This document shows positions 49,346 to 57,985 of a DNA stretch of 64,000 nt, in pieces. A program made the translations under genes and the position numbers. The DNA is from REEB95 sp963810055 (GTDB lineage: Bacteria; Pseudomonadota; Alphaproteobacteria; ATCC43930; CGMCC-115725). Location of the stretch: assembly GCA_963810055.1 (NCBI GenBank), contig CAWEME010000035.1:1-64000 (forward strand), given 5' to 3'. Under the pieces are notes generated by a model, which was not told the DNA's origin, ran no database searches, and worked only from the letters and a program-made list of their open reading frames with translations. The number at the start of each line of letters is the position of its first letter. Position 1 is the first letter of the stretch.

Positions 49346-49914
49346 GGCTTGCTCGGCTTGGCCTTCGGCATCTGCAAGCGAGCCTGCTCAATCAGGTATT
49401 CGCCATACTCCCAAAGCTTTTCTGCGATCCGGATCAGCAGATCGGCGAGGCCCTTGAGGAATTGCCCGATGCTTTCGAGAGTCATGGGCGGCTCGCCGAA
49501 TTTTGACGGTCGCGGATTGCTCAGCTTGCGATGGCAGTTGCGGCATAGGATGACAAGGAACGCACCGAAATCCTTGCCCTCCAAGTGGTGGAGTTCCAGG
49601 CAGCACGGGTCATTTTCTCCACAGCAGGCGCAGGTCGGATTATCCGAACCCAACCGATTGAGTGCCTTCTGCCTGCGCGTTTCGTGCTGCATGTCGCGCT
49701 CGCTCATCGAGGGACTGGCAGGCGATGGCAGACTCCGCTCTTTCGATTGACCGAATATGCGCTGAAGGCATTCACCGCAGAGAATGGGCCGGCGCGGAAA
49801 ATCGCCGGTTCCGGTCACGCAGCAACGGCGCAAGTGGGCGTGATTCCGGCCACAGAACGCACAAACCGCATCCGGTGGGATCGGCCGATCGAAGGGGCTT
49901 TGGCTCTTGGTCAT
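49342..49914 (-). CDS. HNH endonuclease
   Basis: The 190-residue protein carries a C-terminal zinc/HNH module: CACCG, LELHHLEGKDFG, LVILCRNCHRKLS. A second set of cysteines (CAFCG, CVTGTG, LCGECL) precedes it. HNH nucleases are standard casposon companions, perhaps aiding excision or competition. Stop overlaps the PolB start. Confidence 0.9.
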   Translation of the reverse strand: MTKSQSPFDRPIPPDAVCAFCGRNHAHLRRCCVTGTGDFPRRPILCGECLQRIFGQSKERSLPSPASPSMSERDMQHETRRQKALNRLGSDNPTCACCGENDPCCLELHHLEGKDFGAFLVILCRNCHRKLSNPRPSKFGEPPMTLESIGQFLKGLADLLIRIAEKLWEYGEYLIEQARLQMPKAKPSKP

Positions 49915-49928
49915 TTCACAAACTCCTT

Positions 49929-50513
49929 CTACTGAGTCAGGATTCGGTAGATTTCTTCGAAAGGCTCCGTGCCGGCGAGGAGGCGGTAGAGCACATTCGG
50001 CCGCGTCTCGAACGGGTACTCCTTGCCCTCAATGTCTGTGACCGATTTGCCGACAAACGGCTCTAGATGGGCTGGATCGTTCGTTTTCCGGAATTGTTTT
50101 ACGGCGCTCATGTACCGGCCGTTGTTACCGGCTTCTGCGGGACTGAGCGTGGGGTACCAAATTTGGCCCGCGCTGAATGTCTGCATTTGTCGCCGGCCGC
50201 GCTTGTAGAAAAGCCAGCGCTTGCCCACCCTTCGAGCGATACGGTTCTTGATGACGAAGCGTCTAAGGCGGTGTCGTGAAATGCCGGCGCTTCGGGCGCT
50301 TGCCGCAAGAGATTTGCCGGCGCGGAGCTCTCTGAGCGCGTGAAGACGCCGGCGCTCCAAACGCGAGATTCGCATCTGCGATGGCGCAGGCGCTTTTGGG
50401 TGTTTGTCCTGCTTCTTCGATCGAACCTGAGAATTCGGCTGGCGGACCCGCTTGCGACGTCCGGGTGATTTCAGAGGATGTTTTGGTCTGGAATTCCGTT
50501 TGCGCCGTTTCAT
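49929..50513 (-). CDS. Basic HTH protein of the casposon operon
   Basis: A 194-residue protein with a very basic N-terminus (about 45 residues, mostly K/R/P), then an HTH-like segment (LRELRAGKSLAASARSAGISRHRLRRFV) and an acidic C-terminal half (KSVTDIEGKEYPFETRPNVL). It likely binds DNA. Start overlaps the ParB-like gene by ATGA; function unknown. Confidence 0.75.
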   Translation of the reverse strand: MKRRKRNSRPKHPLKSPGRRKRVRQPNSQVRSKKQDKHPKAPAPSQMRISRLERRRLHALRELRAGKSLAASARSAGISRHRLRRFVIKNRIARRVGKRWLFYKRGRRQMQTFSAGQIWYPTLSPAEAGNNGRYMSAVKQFRKTNDPAHLEPFVGKSVTDIEGKEYPFETRPNVLYRLLAGTEPFEEIYRILTQ

Positions 50514-51292
50514 GGCTGATTGCCTTCGCGGTAACCAAGAATGCGTGCAATTTTGAGAATATTCAGGCTTGACCAGCCGAGTCGTTCGGCGAGTTCCTTG
50601 GCCCGTTTTTCGCCCAGAACTTTAAGACAGGCTTGAGCCGCGTCATCGATCGTCTTGCCTTTAAGCCTGGTTTGTTCTGCGAGGACATCCGAGAGCCGTA
50701 AGATATAGCGGACAATTTTTTGCTGCCCGCTTGTGTCCAGTGCATCGGCGAGGTTTTCGACAAGCGATAAAAGCGACACTGGCTTCTGATTTTTTTGGTG
50801 CTCGACGGGGTAACTTCGGCCGTCGCGCCCGACGCGAGCATCGGCCGGCTGGATATGCCCTTGCCGTTCGAGTTCTTTCCGGACTTTGGCGACGGTGGAC
50901 TGCACCAAGCCGCAGCGGCGGCCAATTTGCCGGTCGGATGATTGGGGATTCGCACGTAACAACCGTGCTGCAAATGCCCGCCTGTCATCGAGCGAAAGCG
51001 GACGACCGTGTACAGCATTCAAGGCGAAGGAGAGTCCGTACAGATCTTCGCCGGCAGACGACTCGATCACCGTGATCGGGATTTTATCGAGCTTGAGGTT
51101 CTGTGCGGCGGCGAAACGATGGTAGCCGTCGAGCAAAAGGAACCGGTCACCGCGCGCAACAACCGTGAGCGGAGGCCAATACTCGGAAACCTCCTCCAGG
51201 CTTTTCACATGCCCGGGATGAACCCCTGCGATGCGGGGCTGTAGCTGCGGATCGACCAGGATTCGGCCAAGGGAGACAGCAATGGATTTCAT
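50510..51292 (-). CDS. ParB/sulfiredoxin-fold DNA-binding protein
   Basis: About 260 residues: a ParB N-terminal fold (PLTVVARGDRFLLLDGYHRF, a GxHR-type pocket) and an HTH (RQIGRRCGLVQSTVAKVRKE), with a C-terminal helical region. ParB-like proteins with CTP-type folds often serve in plasmid or phage maintenance. It opens the minus-strand casposon core operon. Start ATG 51292. Confidence 0.85.
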   Translation of the reverse strand: MKSIAVSLGRILVDPQLQPRIAGVHPGHVKSLEEVSEYWPPLTVVARGDRFLLLDGYHRFAAAQNLKLDKIPITVIESSAGEDLYGLSFALNAVHGRPLSLDDRRAFAARLLRANPQSSDRQIGRRCGLVQSTVAKVRKELERQGHIQPADARVGRDGRSYPVEHQKNQKPVSLLSLVENLADALDTSGQQKIVRYILRLSDVLAEQTRLKGKTIDDAAQACLKVLGEKRAKELAERLGWSSLNILKIARILGYREGNQP

Positions 51293-51506
51293 GGCGGGTG
51301 CCTCGCTAACCTCGCCAGCCAATATTCAGGATGCGAGAAACCCTTGCTATCAACTTACAAATACGAAGGGAGTTGTAATTTCCATTGAACGATGATCTGG
51401 TCTAGAAAACCCTCTTGGTGCGAGGTCCATCCTGACCAGGGACGAATTTCTCACGCGGCTGAATGTCGAAGCCGAAAAGAACCTATGGGAACGCGTCACC
51501 CTTCGA

Positions 51507-52505
51507 ATGATCCGGCGATGGGTCGATGCTCGGCTTATACGAGGTCCAAAACCGATTGGCCGCAAACGCGGCCAACATCCGGACTGGCAATGGTCGGAAT
51601 CCAGTTTTCAGCAAGCACTCAGAATATGTGCGCTCCGCGCCCAGGGATTGAAGCGCACATCTGAAATCCGCTTCTACCTATGGCGGCAATGTTCCGACAT
51701 TCCATTTGATCGGCTGAGCGATTTTCAACAATTGCGGCGGGACGTGCGGAAAGAGTTTCGCCGGGCGCGAAACGAAATGAGGAGACAGTCCACATCTAAA
51801 TTCGATCCGCGATCAGAGAAAGAGATATCGGCGCTTCGAGCAGAGTCGATAACCAAGAAATTGGGCGAACCATCGCCGCTGCTCGTGCCACTGGGATTTC
51901 GATACTCGGAAGCCGAAACACTCACATTGTTGGGCTCCCTTCTATTCGGGGAGCACGGAACTCTAAAGATCGGCAGTGAAGAAGTGTCGCTCGATAAAGC
52001 TATATCAGATGTACTTAATCGATTTGGTCTTTCAAAAGAAATGCAGTCGCTTGTTCCAGAGTTGCCAGAATTGGCACGAGGTATTCTGAGTGGCCTTGGC
52101 GGAGTACCCGATCAAATTGAAGGCTCTGCCGAGGATGCGATAATGGATGCCGACGAAACGATGTTTAATCACGCGCGGGACATTTCCCAGGCTCAACTGG
52201 ATTCGATGGCGTTTACTCCAGACGTTCTTGATGCAATCGGTCTTGCAGTCGATCCCGCAGTTGGTTATCGTGACATTGCGAATTTTCAACTGATCCCCAA
52301 GCTCATGAACACCCGTCCGTGGGGTATTGTGATATTCGTCCAATCATTGATTCTCGTAGTTCGAAATAAAAATACAGCTATCGAGCTTGCTCCCTATATG
52401 GCTGAAATTGAAAAAATTGGCATGCCAAAATTCCTTGAGAAACTTCGTGCGTTAGATTTGCCAGAAAAATCGCAATCCGATCCCGACAATGCCAGCAATA
52501 CTTGA
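51507..52505 (+). CDS. MerR-like HTH protein with long C-terminal region
   Basis: The N-terminus contains a wHTH of the MerR/excisionase type (WVDARLIRGPKPIGRKRGQH) followed by ~250 helical residues with no known domain. The frame is open back to 51396, and the extra codons (ILTRDEFLTRLNVEAEKNLWERVTL) complete the typical HTH start. No ATG, GTG or TTG lies in that extension, so translation may begin at a rare codon or the domain is truncated. It is divergent from the ParB-like operon. Confidence 0.7.
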   Translation: MIRRWVDARLIRGPKPIGRKRGQHPDWQWSESSFQQALRICALRAQGLKRTSEIRFYLWRQCSDIPFDRLSDFQQLRRDVRKEFRRARNEMRRQSTSKFDPRSEKEISALRAESITKKLGEPSPLLVPLGFRYSEAETLTLLGSLLFGEHGTLKIGSEEVSLDKAISDVLNRFGLSKEMQSLVPELPELARGILSGLGGVPDQIEGSAEDAIMDADETMFNHARDISQAQLDSMAFTPDVLDAIGLAVDPAVGYRDIANFQLIPKLMNTRPWGIVIFVQSLILVVRNKNTAIELAPYMAEIEKIGMPKFLEKLRALDLPEKSQSDPDNASNT

Positions 52506-52550
52506 TCGGGTATCTGGTGCTCTTGGTTAAATTCGGGTCATGCCGAAAGA

Positions 52551-52680
52551 GGTCCGAATTGACAGCGATTCGAGCGGCTTACGGGCTATGAAATTTGACC
52601 CGAAATAAGGTTTTCCGTAATATAATCAATAAGATAGCTGAGAATCGGCTTACTCCGAAAATCCCTGGCCTCGGAATTTA
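52551..52680 (-). repeat. Non-coding module shared with the second element
   Basis: The reverse complement resembles 62690-62812 over about 85-115 bp, with shared words TATCTTATTGATTAT, TCAAAT, AGCC, GTAAG, TCGAATC. Contains the arm TGACCCGAA (52596-52604) of an inverted repeat with 52532-52540. Confidence 0.7.
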
Positions 52681-52748
52681 TGCAAGGTCGAGGAAACCCA
52701 ATTTGGGGACTTTGATTTCGGCCCTACTGGCAGGAAGTCGATTTTTTT

Positions 52749-53939
52749 ATGCTCATGAAATCGCCCCTCGAACTTGAAAGTGATCCCAGAATTTCCGCTC
52801 GGAAATTTGGATCAGAAAATCCACGCTCAAAAATATCGGGTGCCGACGATATCGATTGGGCCGAGCGCAGCGAATACTGGCTCAAAAAGACACCCCTGAA
52901 ATCGCGGCGTTTCTCCCGATGGGGAAAAGCCCGTCAGGTGCTCATTTTGAGCGGTCACGGAGTCCGCCTGAGTGTCGATCATGGCACTCTTTGGGTCCAA
53001 AACGGCTTCACTCACTATCCGCAACAGCGTGAGGAATGGCGGTTCTTTCCGGGTGACTGGCGCCTGCCGTCGCGGATTGTCCTGCTCGATGTGGATGGCG
53101 GAATTACCTTCGACGCCCTGTCCTGGCTTTCAATTCACGAGATTCCGCTCGTGCAAATCAATTGGCGCGGCGAGGTCACGAATGTAATCGGGCTTAGTTT
53201 TAAGACCTCGGATTCCGCGCTGGCAAAATCGCAGCTGGCGGCGCGGACCAATGGCCGTGGCCTTCAGGTGGCCAAGCAGCTTCTTTTGGAGAAGATCGCG
53301 AATAGTGTGTCCACGCTACGCCATGCATTGCCGAGATCAGGAGCCGTCGATGCGGCCATGGACAAGCTCAAAAACGACCTCGAATTGGTGAAAAGCCATC
53401 CCCCTGCAAATTTGGGCCGGTTGATGGGGGTCGAGGGACGGGTCGGTTATGCCTATTTCAATGCATGGCGGGTAGTCCCGATCCGCTGGAAGGGTATTGA
53501 CCGGCACCCGGTCCCTGAAGACTGGCACCGGATCGATAGAAGGGCCTCCAAAGTGGGTAACGTGTATCACCCCAACCGCAATGCGACCCATCCGGTCAAT
53601 TCAGTGCTCAACTACGCCTACGCCGTGCTCGAAAACCAGATCCGTATGCATATTTTGGCGGCGGGGCTGGACCCGGCCATCGGGTTTCTCCATGGCAGCT
53701 ACAGCGGCAAACATGGTCTTGTTTATGACCTGATGGAGCCTCTGCGTCCCGTCGTGGATCGGAAGATACTGGAATTCGTGCAACGGCAGACCTTCGCGGC
53801 GGGGGATTTCACCCTTTTGAGCAATGGCGTTTGTCGGCTGAATCCGCAGCTGGCCCGGAATGTGGTCCGGGAAATCGATGTTTCGGGTGATGTCGGTAAA
53901 ACTGTGAACCGGTTCGTATCGAAGCTACGCAAAACATGA
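52749..53939 (+). CDS. cas1: Cas1 integrase (casposase)
   Basis: The 396-residue protein has a Cas1 N-terminal beta domain (VLILSGHGVRLSVDHGTLWV, LSWLSIHEIPLVQINWRGE) and a C-terminal alpha domain with metal-binding residues Glu229 (GVEGRVGYAYF), His315 (FLHGSYSGKHG) and Asp327 (VYDLMEPLRP). No cas2, other cas gene or CRISPR array lies nearby. The neighbouring PolB, HNH and terminal repeats identify it as a casposase, which integrates the element at a specific 14-bp target. No separate HTH fusion was seen at its C-terminus. The start lacks a strong ribosome-binding site. Confidence 0.95.
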   Translation: MLMKSPLELESDPRISARKFGSENPRSKISGADDIDWAERSEYWLKKTPLKSRRFSRWGKARQVLILSGHGVRLSVDHGTLWVQNGFTHYPQQREEWRFFPGDWRLPSRIVLLDVDGGITFDALSWLSIHEIPLVQINWRGEVTNVIGLSFKTSDSALAKSQLAARTNGRGLQVAKQLLLEKIANSVSTLRHALPRSGAVDAAMDKLKNDLELVKSHPPANLGRLMGVEGRVGYAYFNAWRVVPIRWKGIDRHPVPEDWHRIDRRASKVGNVYHPNRNATHPVNSVLNYAYAVLENQIRMHILAAGLDPAIGFLHGSYSGKHGLVYDLMEPLRPVVDRKILEFVQRQTFAAGDFTLLSNGVCRLNPQLARNVVREIDVSGDVGKTVNRFVSKLRKT

Positions 53940-53958
53940 GCGAGTAAGGAGACGGCTA

Positions 53959-54117
53959 ATGCACACGATCAACTACCTTCTGCATCTTTCCTGGCGCGTC
54001 ATCTTTTTTCCCTTCGCGATGTTGGCGCTGCTTGCAGCCGGCGGATGGCATGGTTTTGTGACCTTCTGGACATTCTGGGTAATCGTGCACGCACTGCGGC
54101 TTGTGCGGTTGCCTTGA
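53959..54117 (+). CDS. 52-residue membrane protein following cas1
   Basis: A small frame starting 20 bp after cas1 with a clear AAGGAGA ribosome-binding site. It reads MHTINYLLHLSW and then two hydrophobic segments (RVIFFPFAMLALLAAGGWHG, FVTFWTFWVIVHALRLVRL). It is a likely membrane peptide of unknown function, co-transcribed with cas1. Too short for routine annotation. Confidence 0.65.
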   Translation: MHTINYLLHLSWRVIFFPFAMLALLAAGGWHGFVTFWTFWVIVHALRLVRLP

Positions 54118-54244
54118 TCTGTAACCTACTGTTTCCCGTAAGTCCTATATGCACGCACCGATCACACTGCCGGTATTAGAATTAGAGCTTTTCTTCGATA
54201 TCGAAGTCGATTCAATGTGGGATATTTGTTATTTATATGAGCAA

Positions 54245-55144
54245 TTACGAATTTTTCCCGACGGTCTTGTTAAAAACTTCGATAAAGGCCGTTGCCGCCG
54301 GTGACAAATTCTTGCCACGGAGTTTGACAATCCCGATCTCGCGAACCACGGCTGGTTTAGTGATCGGCACTGTTCTCAATAATGGCCGGCTTAGTATGGA
54401 CACCGCCATCGAGGGCAGCGCGGTAACGCCCAATCCGGCTTCAACCATGCCGCCAAGAGTGTAATGGTGCCAGACCTCATATTTGGGAATGAGTTTCAGC
54501 GATTGCGATGCCATGGCGGCGTCGAGAGTTTCCCGCACATTAGAGCCCGGGAGTAAGGCGAGAAAGTCCGCGTTGGCTAGCGCCGCCAGTGAGATGCTCT
54601 TCTTCGCCGCCCAGGCGTGCTCCCTAGATATGACGGCCACGTATGGATCTCTCGTTACCGCTTGAAAGTCGAATTCCGATCGTCCGAGCGGGCAAGGACC
54701 GATACCGATATCAACCTGCCCTTGCGTCAGCTGAATGTAAATCTGCTCCGCGACCACGTCCTGGATTTTAACCGTAATGCCCGGAAACTTCTCTCCAAAC
54801 CTGCCGAGAGCCTTCGGCAGCAAGCCTGCCGCGATGGTTGGTACGCATGCTACGGAAATGCGCCCGCGCCTAAGAGCGACTTCATCATGTAGTTCCAATA
54901 CAAGCGAGTTCAATTCGGCTAGAGTTTGTTCCGCCCGTGCGCGAAACCTTTCGCCAGCCAGGGTAATGCTCATCCGCCGCGTGTTTCGATGCAGCAAAGT
55001 CATTCCGAGCGCCAACTCAAGCTGCTTCATATGGGCCGTGACGGCAGGCTGGGACAGATGCAGCTTCTCGGAAGCTGCACGGAAACTTCTCGCCTCGACA
55101 ATGGCCAGAAAGGTCTTGAGATGCTTGAGCGATATTGAATTCAT
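54245..55144 (-). CDS. LysR-family transcription regulator
   Basis: A 299-residue LTTR: N-terminal wHTH (LKTFLAIVEARSFRAASEKL, LSQPAVTAHMKQLELALG) and a two-lobed ligand domain (RISVACVPTIAAGLLPKAL; PLGRSEFDFQAVTRD). It is divergent from the ornithine-cyclodeaminase-like gene and most likely senses a substrate of that pathway. Confidence 0.92.
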   Translation of the reverse strand: MNSISLKHLKTFLAIVEARSFRAASEKLHLSQPAVTAHMKQLELALGMTLLHRNTRRMSITLAGERFRARAEQTLAELNSLVLELHDEVALRRGRISVACVPTIAAGLLPKALGRFGEKFPGITVKIQDVVAEQIYIQLTQGQVDIGIGPCPLGRSEFDFQAVTRDPYVAVISREHAWAAKKSISLAALANADFLALLPGSNVRETLDAAMASQSLKLIPKYEVWHHYTLGGMVEAGLGVTALPSMAVSILSRPLLRTVPITKPAVVREIGIVKLRGKNLSPAATAFIEVFNKTVGKNS

Positions 55145-55147
55145 TTT

Positions 55148-55169
55148 TTATGAATAATAGATAACATAA
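55148..55169. promoter_or_regulatory. Candidate LysR-type operator
   Basis: TTATG and CATAA arms with a 12-base spacer in the divergent LysR/cyclodeaminase promoter, of the T-N11-A type. Confidence 0.4.
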
Positions 55170-55245
55170 TTTGAATTGTTTGATCAATAAACCTCTCTTA
55201 TAAAGCCATACGTGGCCTCAGGGAAGCAAGAAAAGGAGTGCGCGC

Positions 55246-56352
55246 GTGGCCGGAAAAACTTTGATCATCAGCAACAAGGATATGCCGGGGCTGGCAAGCA
55301 CCAAGGAGTACATCGCCGCCATTGAACAGGCCTATCTGGAGATGGGACAAGGAGTCGCCCAAGAGCTCCCGAGACGGCGGATCTATCACCCCAGCGAAAC
55401 CAAGATCGACCAGTATTACTGGTTCAACGAAATGGCGGGGATCGTGCCTGGAATCCGGACGATGGCTCTCAGGATCAATTCCGCTACCATGAACGTGACC
55501 AAGAAAAGGGGCAATGCCCGCAGTAGCTTTCCCGGAGCGGGATCGGCATTAGTTTTCCTGTTCGACACGGAAACCAATGAACTTCTCGCGGTCTTGCAGG
55601 ACTATTATCTCAATCCGATTCGCGTAGCCGCAACCAGTGCGATCGTGACGAAACGGCTTGCCCGCGATGACTCAAAAGTCATGGGCCTGTTCGGTTCCGG
55701 CACCCAGGCCCTGCTTCAGGCCAAGTGCAATTGCGCGGTCACGAACCTGGAGGAAATAAGACTATTCAGTACAAAAAAGGAGCGCCGCGAGAATATCGCC
55801 CAGCAAATAACCAAGTTCATTGGCGTCAAGGCCGTCGCGGTGGAGCATCCCCGGGAAGCCGTGGAAGGCTGTGACATTGTGACGACGGCAACGAATTCCA
55901 ACGAGCCCGTGTTTGATGGTGACTGGCTCGAAGAGGGCACTCATGTGAACACCACGATCGGGAGCGACTATTTCTTCGCGCGGCGTGAAACCGACGAAAA
56001 GACGGTGCTGAAGAGCGATATCATTGTCGTGAACTCCAGAGCTTCCATTCGCTTGGACAGGCAGCCCGAACTTTATCCCCTGCTTCGACGTGGCATTCTG
56101 GATTGGGGCGACATCTTCGAGATCGGCGATCTGCTCGTGAAGAAGAATATCCACGGCCGTACATCCAGCAAGCAGATCACCTACCATAACAATAATGTCG
56201 GCATGGGAATCCAGTTCGCCGCCGTGGGCCGACTTATCTACGAAAGGGCAAAGAAAAAAAAGGTTGGTACGGAAGTCGACCAAGGTATGTTCATGCAATA
56301 CTCCGACGACCTTCGAGCGATTCGGGATTCGGCGTTCTTGAAGGACAATTGA
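55246..56352 (+). CDS. Ornithine cyclodeaminase/mu-crystallin family protein
   Basis: The 368-residue protein has the family's dinucleotide loop GLFGSGTQA, the R-I-N-S substrate segment (MALRINSATMNV) and a Rossmann domain to HVNTTIGSD. Members interconvert amino acids, pyrroline-type imines or ketimines with NAD(P). GTG start with AAAAGGAG upstream. First gene of the cargo, opposite LysR. Confidence 0.87.
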   Translation: MAGKTLIISNKDMPGLASTKEYIAAIEQAYLEMGQGVAQELPRRRIYHPSETKIDQYYWFNEMAGIVPGIRTMALRINSATMNVTKKRGNARSSFPGAGSALVFLFDTETNELLAVLQDYYLNPIRVAATSAIVTKRLARDDSKVMGLFGSGTQALLQAKCNCAVTNLEEIRLFSTKKERRENIAQQITKFIGVKAVAVEHPREAVEGCDIVTTATNSNEPVFDGDWLEEGTHVNTTIGSDYFFARRETDEKTVLKSDIIVVNSRASIRLDRQPELYPLLRRGILDWGDIFEIGDLLVKKNIHGRTSSKQITYHNNNVGMGIQFAAVGRLIYERAKKKKVGTEVDQGMFMQYSDDLRAIRDSAFLKDN

Positions 56353-56741
56353 CGATGACCCCGCGCGTCAGGGCAATCGGGTGAATAGTCTCGCGAGCTG
56401 CTGGCGGTACCGGGTTTGAAGACGTGGACGCTGCACTACACCAACCATGCTTCCTAACAGGTTGCTGAAAAAGGGGTTTAGGCCATGTCGGAGAGCAACT
56501 TTGATTCCTGAATCGAGCCGGTCGCGCACGATTGATTCAACAATAGACTTCTTTGGCTTCGATTGTTGCGCAGCATCGTGGTCGCCCCGACTTTTTCAGC
56601 AGCCTGCTAATGCTGATATAGCCGACCGAGGTTTCGTCTTATGCGAGTCCGAAATGCCCGAGCGGCGAACAACTACGGGATTGGATTCGGCGTTTGTTCC
56701 CTCGCCCGATTTCCCTGCCCGACGCACCAAAGGACTTTAGG
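56353..56741. other. Intergenic region carrying a MITE
   Basis: No gene here; a spurious frame spans the MITE. The MITE at 56458-56606 splits the cyclodeaminase and CoA-transferase genes. Confidence 0.5.
56458..56606. mobile_element. 149-bp MITE with IS-type ends
   Basis: Ends CAGGTTGCTGAAAAAG (left) and, inverted, CAGGCTGCTGAAAAAG (right) match at 15 of 16 bases. Both sides are flanked by CTAA (56454-56457, 56607-56610), a 4-bp duplication. It codes for nothing and presumably moved via a related insertion sequence elsewhere. Confidence 0.8.
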
Positions 56742-57983
56742 ATGGATTATATTGAAGGGCACTACGAGTTTCCCCTAACCCGCAGAAGCGACCGGAAACC
56801 TCTCGACCGGGTAAGGATTATCGACGCAGGAAACATGGTCTCGGCACCTTTCGCCACCTCCTTGTTAGCGGATTTCGGTGCTGATGTAATCAAGATCGAA
56901 CATCCCAAACACGGCGATGGTCAGCGAAAGCTTGAACCGATCAAAGACGGAATCCCGCTGTGGTGGAAGGCCATTGCACGCAACAAACGCTGCATCACCT
57001 TGGACCTTTCAAAGCCGCAGGGGGCCGCTATTCTTAAGGATCTCACCCGCAATGCGGATGTAGTGGTGGAGAACTATCGGCCCGGAACTCTGGAGCGATG
57101 GGGCCTAGGTTACGAGGAGCTAAAGGTTGTGAATCCCCGCATCGTTCTGCTCCGTATTTCCGGTTTTGGTCAGACTGGGCCCGACCGCAATCGACCGGGA
57201 TTTGGGCGCACCGCGGAAGCCATGAGCGGCCTCACCAACCTCATCGGCGAACCGGACGGGCCGCCGATGTCGCCGAATTACCCGTTGGGCGACGTGATCG
57301 CCGGGCTATTCGGCGCTTTCGGCGTCATGACAGCGCTCTACCATAGAGATACTCGCGGCGGCGAAGGACAAGTGATCGATCTCGGATTGAACGAGGCGGT
57401 GTTTCGTTTGCTGGATTTCGACCCCATCCAATATGACCAGCTTAAGACGGTCCATCGCCGCACTGGCAATCGGACTTCCCACGTTGCCCCAAGCTCGACG
57501 TTCAAGACGATCGACGGCAAATACATCGCGGTACCCGCGAGCACGCAGAACATCTGGCTCCGAGTCTGTCAGGCGATGGGGCGAGAGGAGTTGGCCTCCG
57601 ATCCCAGATTCATCGACAATCCGACGCGCGTAGTTCATTCGGAGGAGATCAATGGGATCGTGGCGGACTGGATCGCCGCGCGCAGCTGGCAGGAAGTTCA
57701 AGAGATTTTCAAAAGGCACGAAGTTGCTTACTCCCCCATTTTCGACGTCAAGGACATTTTTAAAGATATGCAGTACCGCGCGCGTGAGGCCCTGGTGCGC
57801 GTGCCGGACAAAGATTTAGGAGAAGCCATTGTGCAGAACGTCGTCCCTAAATTCTCGTTGACACCGGGCTCCGTCGATCATCTTGGACCGAACCTCGGGG
57901 AGCACAATGAGGAAATATATGGTGGCGAGCTTGGCTACAACAAGGAAACACTCTCGCGCTTGCGTGACGCTGGGGTTATTTGA
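56742..57983 (+). CDS. CaiB/BaiF family CoA transferase (class III)
   Basis: A 413-residue class III CoA transferase: RIIDAGNMVSAPFATSLLADFGADVIKIEHP, an NKRCITLDLSKPQG segment and the catalytic Asp in YPLGDVIAGLFGAFGV, followed by GQVIDLGLNEAVFRLL. It transfers CoA between carboxylic acids. The ATG at 56742 follows AGGACTTTAGG. The ABC transporter starts just after its stop, so substrate uptake and activation are probably coupled. Confidence 0.92.
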   Translation: MDYIEGHYEFPLTRRSDRKPLDRVRIIDAGNMVSAPFATSLLADFGADVIKIEHPKHGDGQRKLEPIKDGIPLWWKAIARNKRCITLDLSKPQGAAILKDLTRNADVVVENYRPGTLERWGLGYEELKVVNPRIVLLRISGFGQTGPDRNRPGFGRTAEAMSGLTNLIGEPDGPPMSPNYPLGDVIAGLFGAFGVMTALYHRDTRGGEGQVIDLGLNEAVFRLLDFDPIQYDQLKTVHRRTGNRTSHVAPSSTFKTIDGKYIAVPASTQNIWLRVCQAMGREELASDPRFIDNPTRVVHSEEINGIVADWIAARSWQEVQEIFKRHEVAYSPIFDVKDIFKDMQYRAREALVRVPDKDLGEAIVQNVVPKFSLTPGSVDHLGPNLGEHNEEIYGGELGYNKETLSRLRDAGVI

Positions 57984-57985
57984 GA

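Noticed and set aside
46205..53939. Pipolin or plasmid/prophage origin of the PolB
   Set aside because: No tyrosine recombinase, capsid, terminase or plasmid Rep was seen; Cas1 plus 14-bp duplication and inverted repeats explain the element.
45789..54240. Casposon boundaries close to the core genes (45.8-54.2 kb)
   Set aside because: I looked for inverted repeats flanking only the core; matches were limited to 7-8 bases. The 102-bp repeats at 43.1 and 60.8 kb with exact 14-bp duplications are far stronger.
52000..55000. CRISPR array or other cas genes near cas1
   Set aside because: I found no regularly spaced repeats and no Cas2, Cas4 or effector reading frame; the flanking PolB/HNH genes and terminal repeats fit a casposon.
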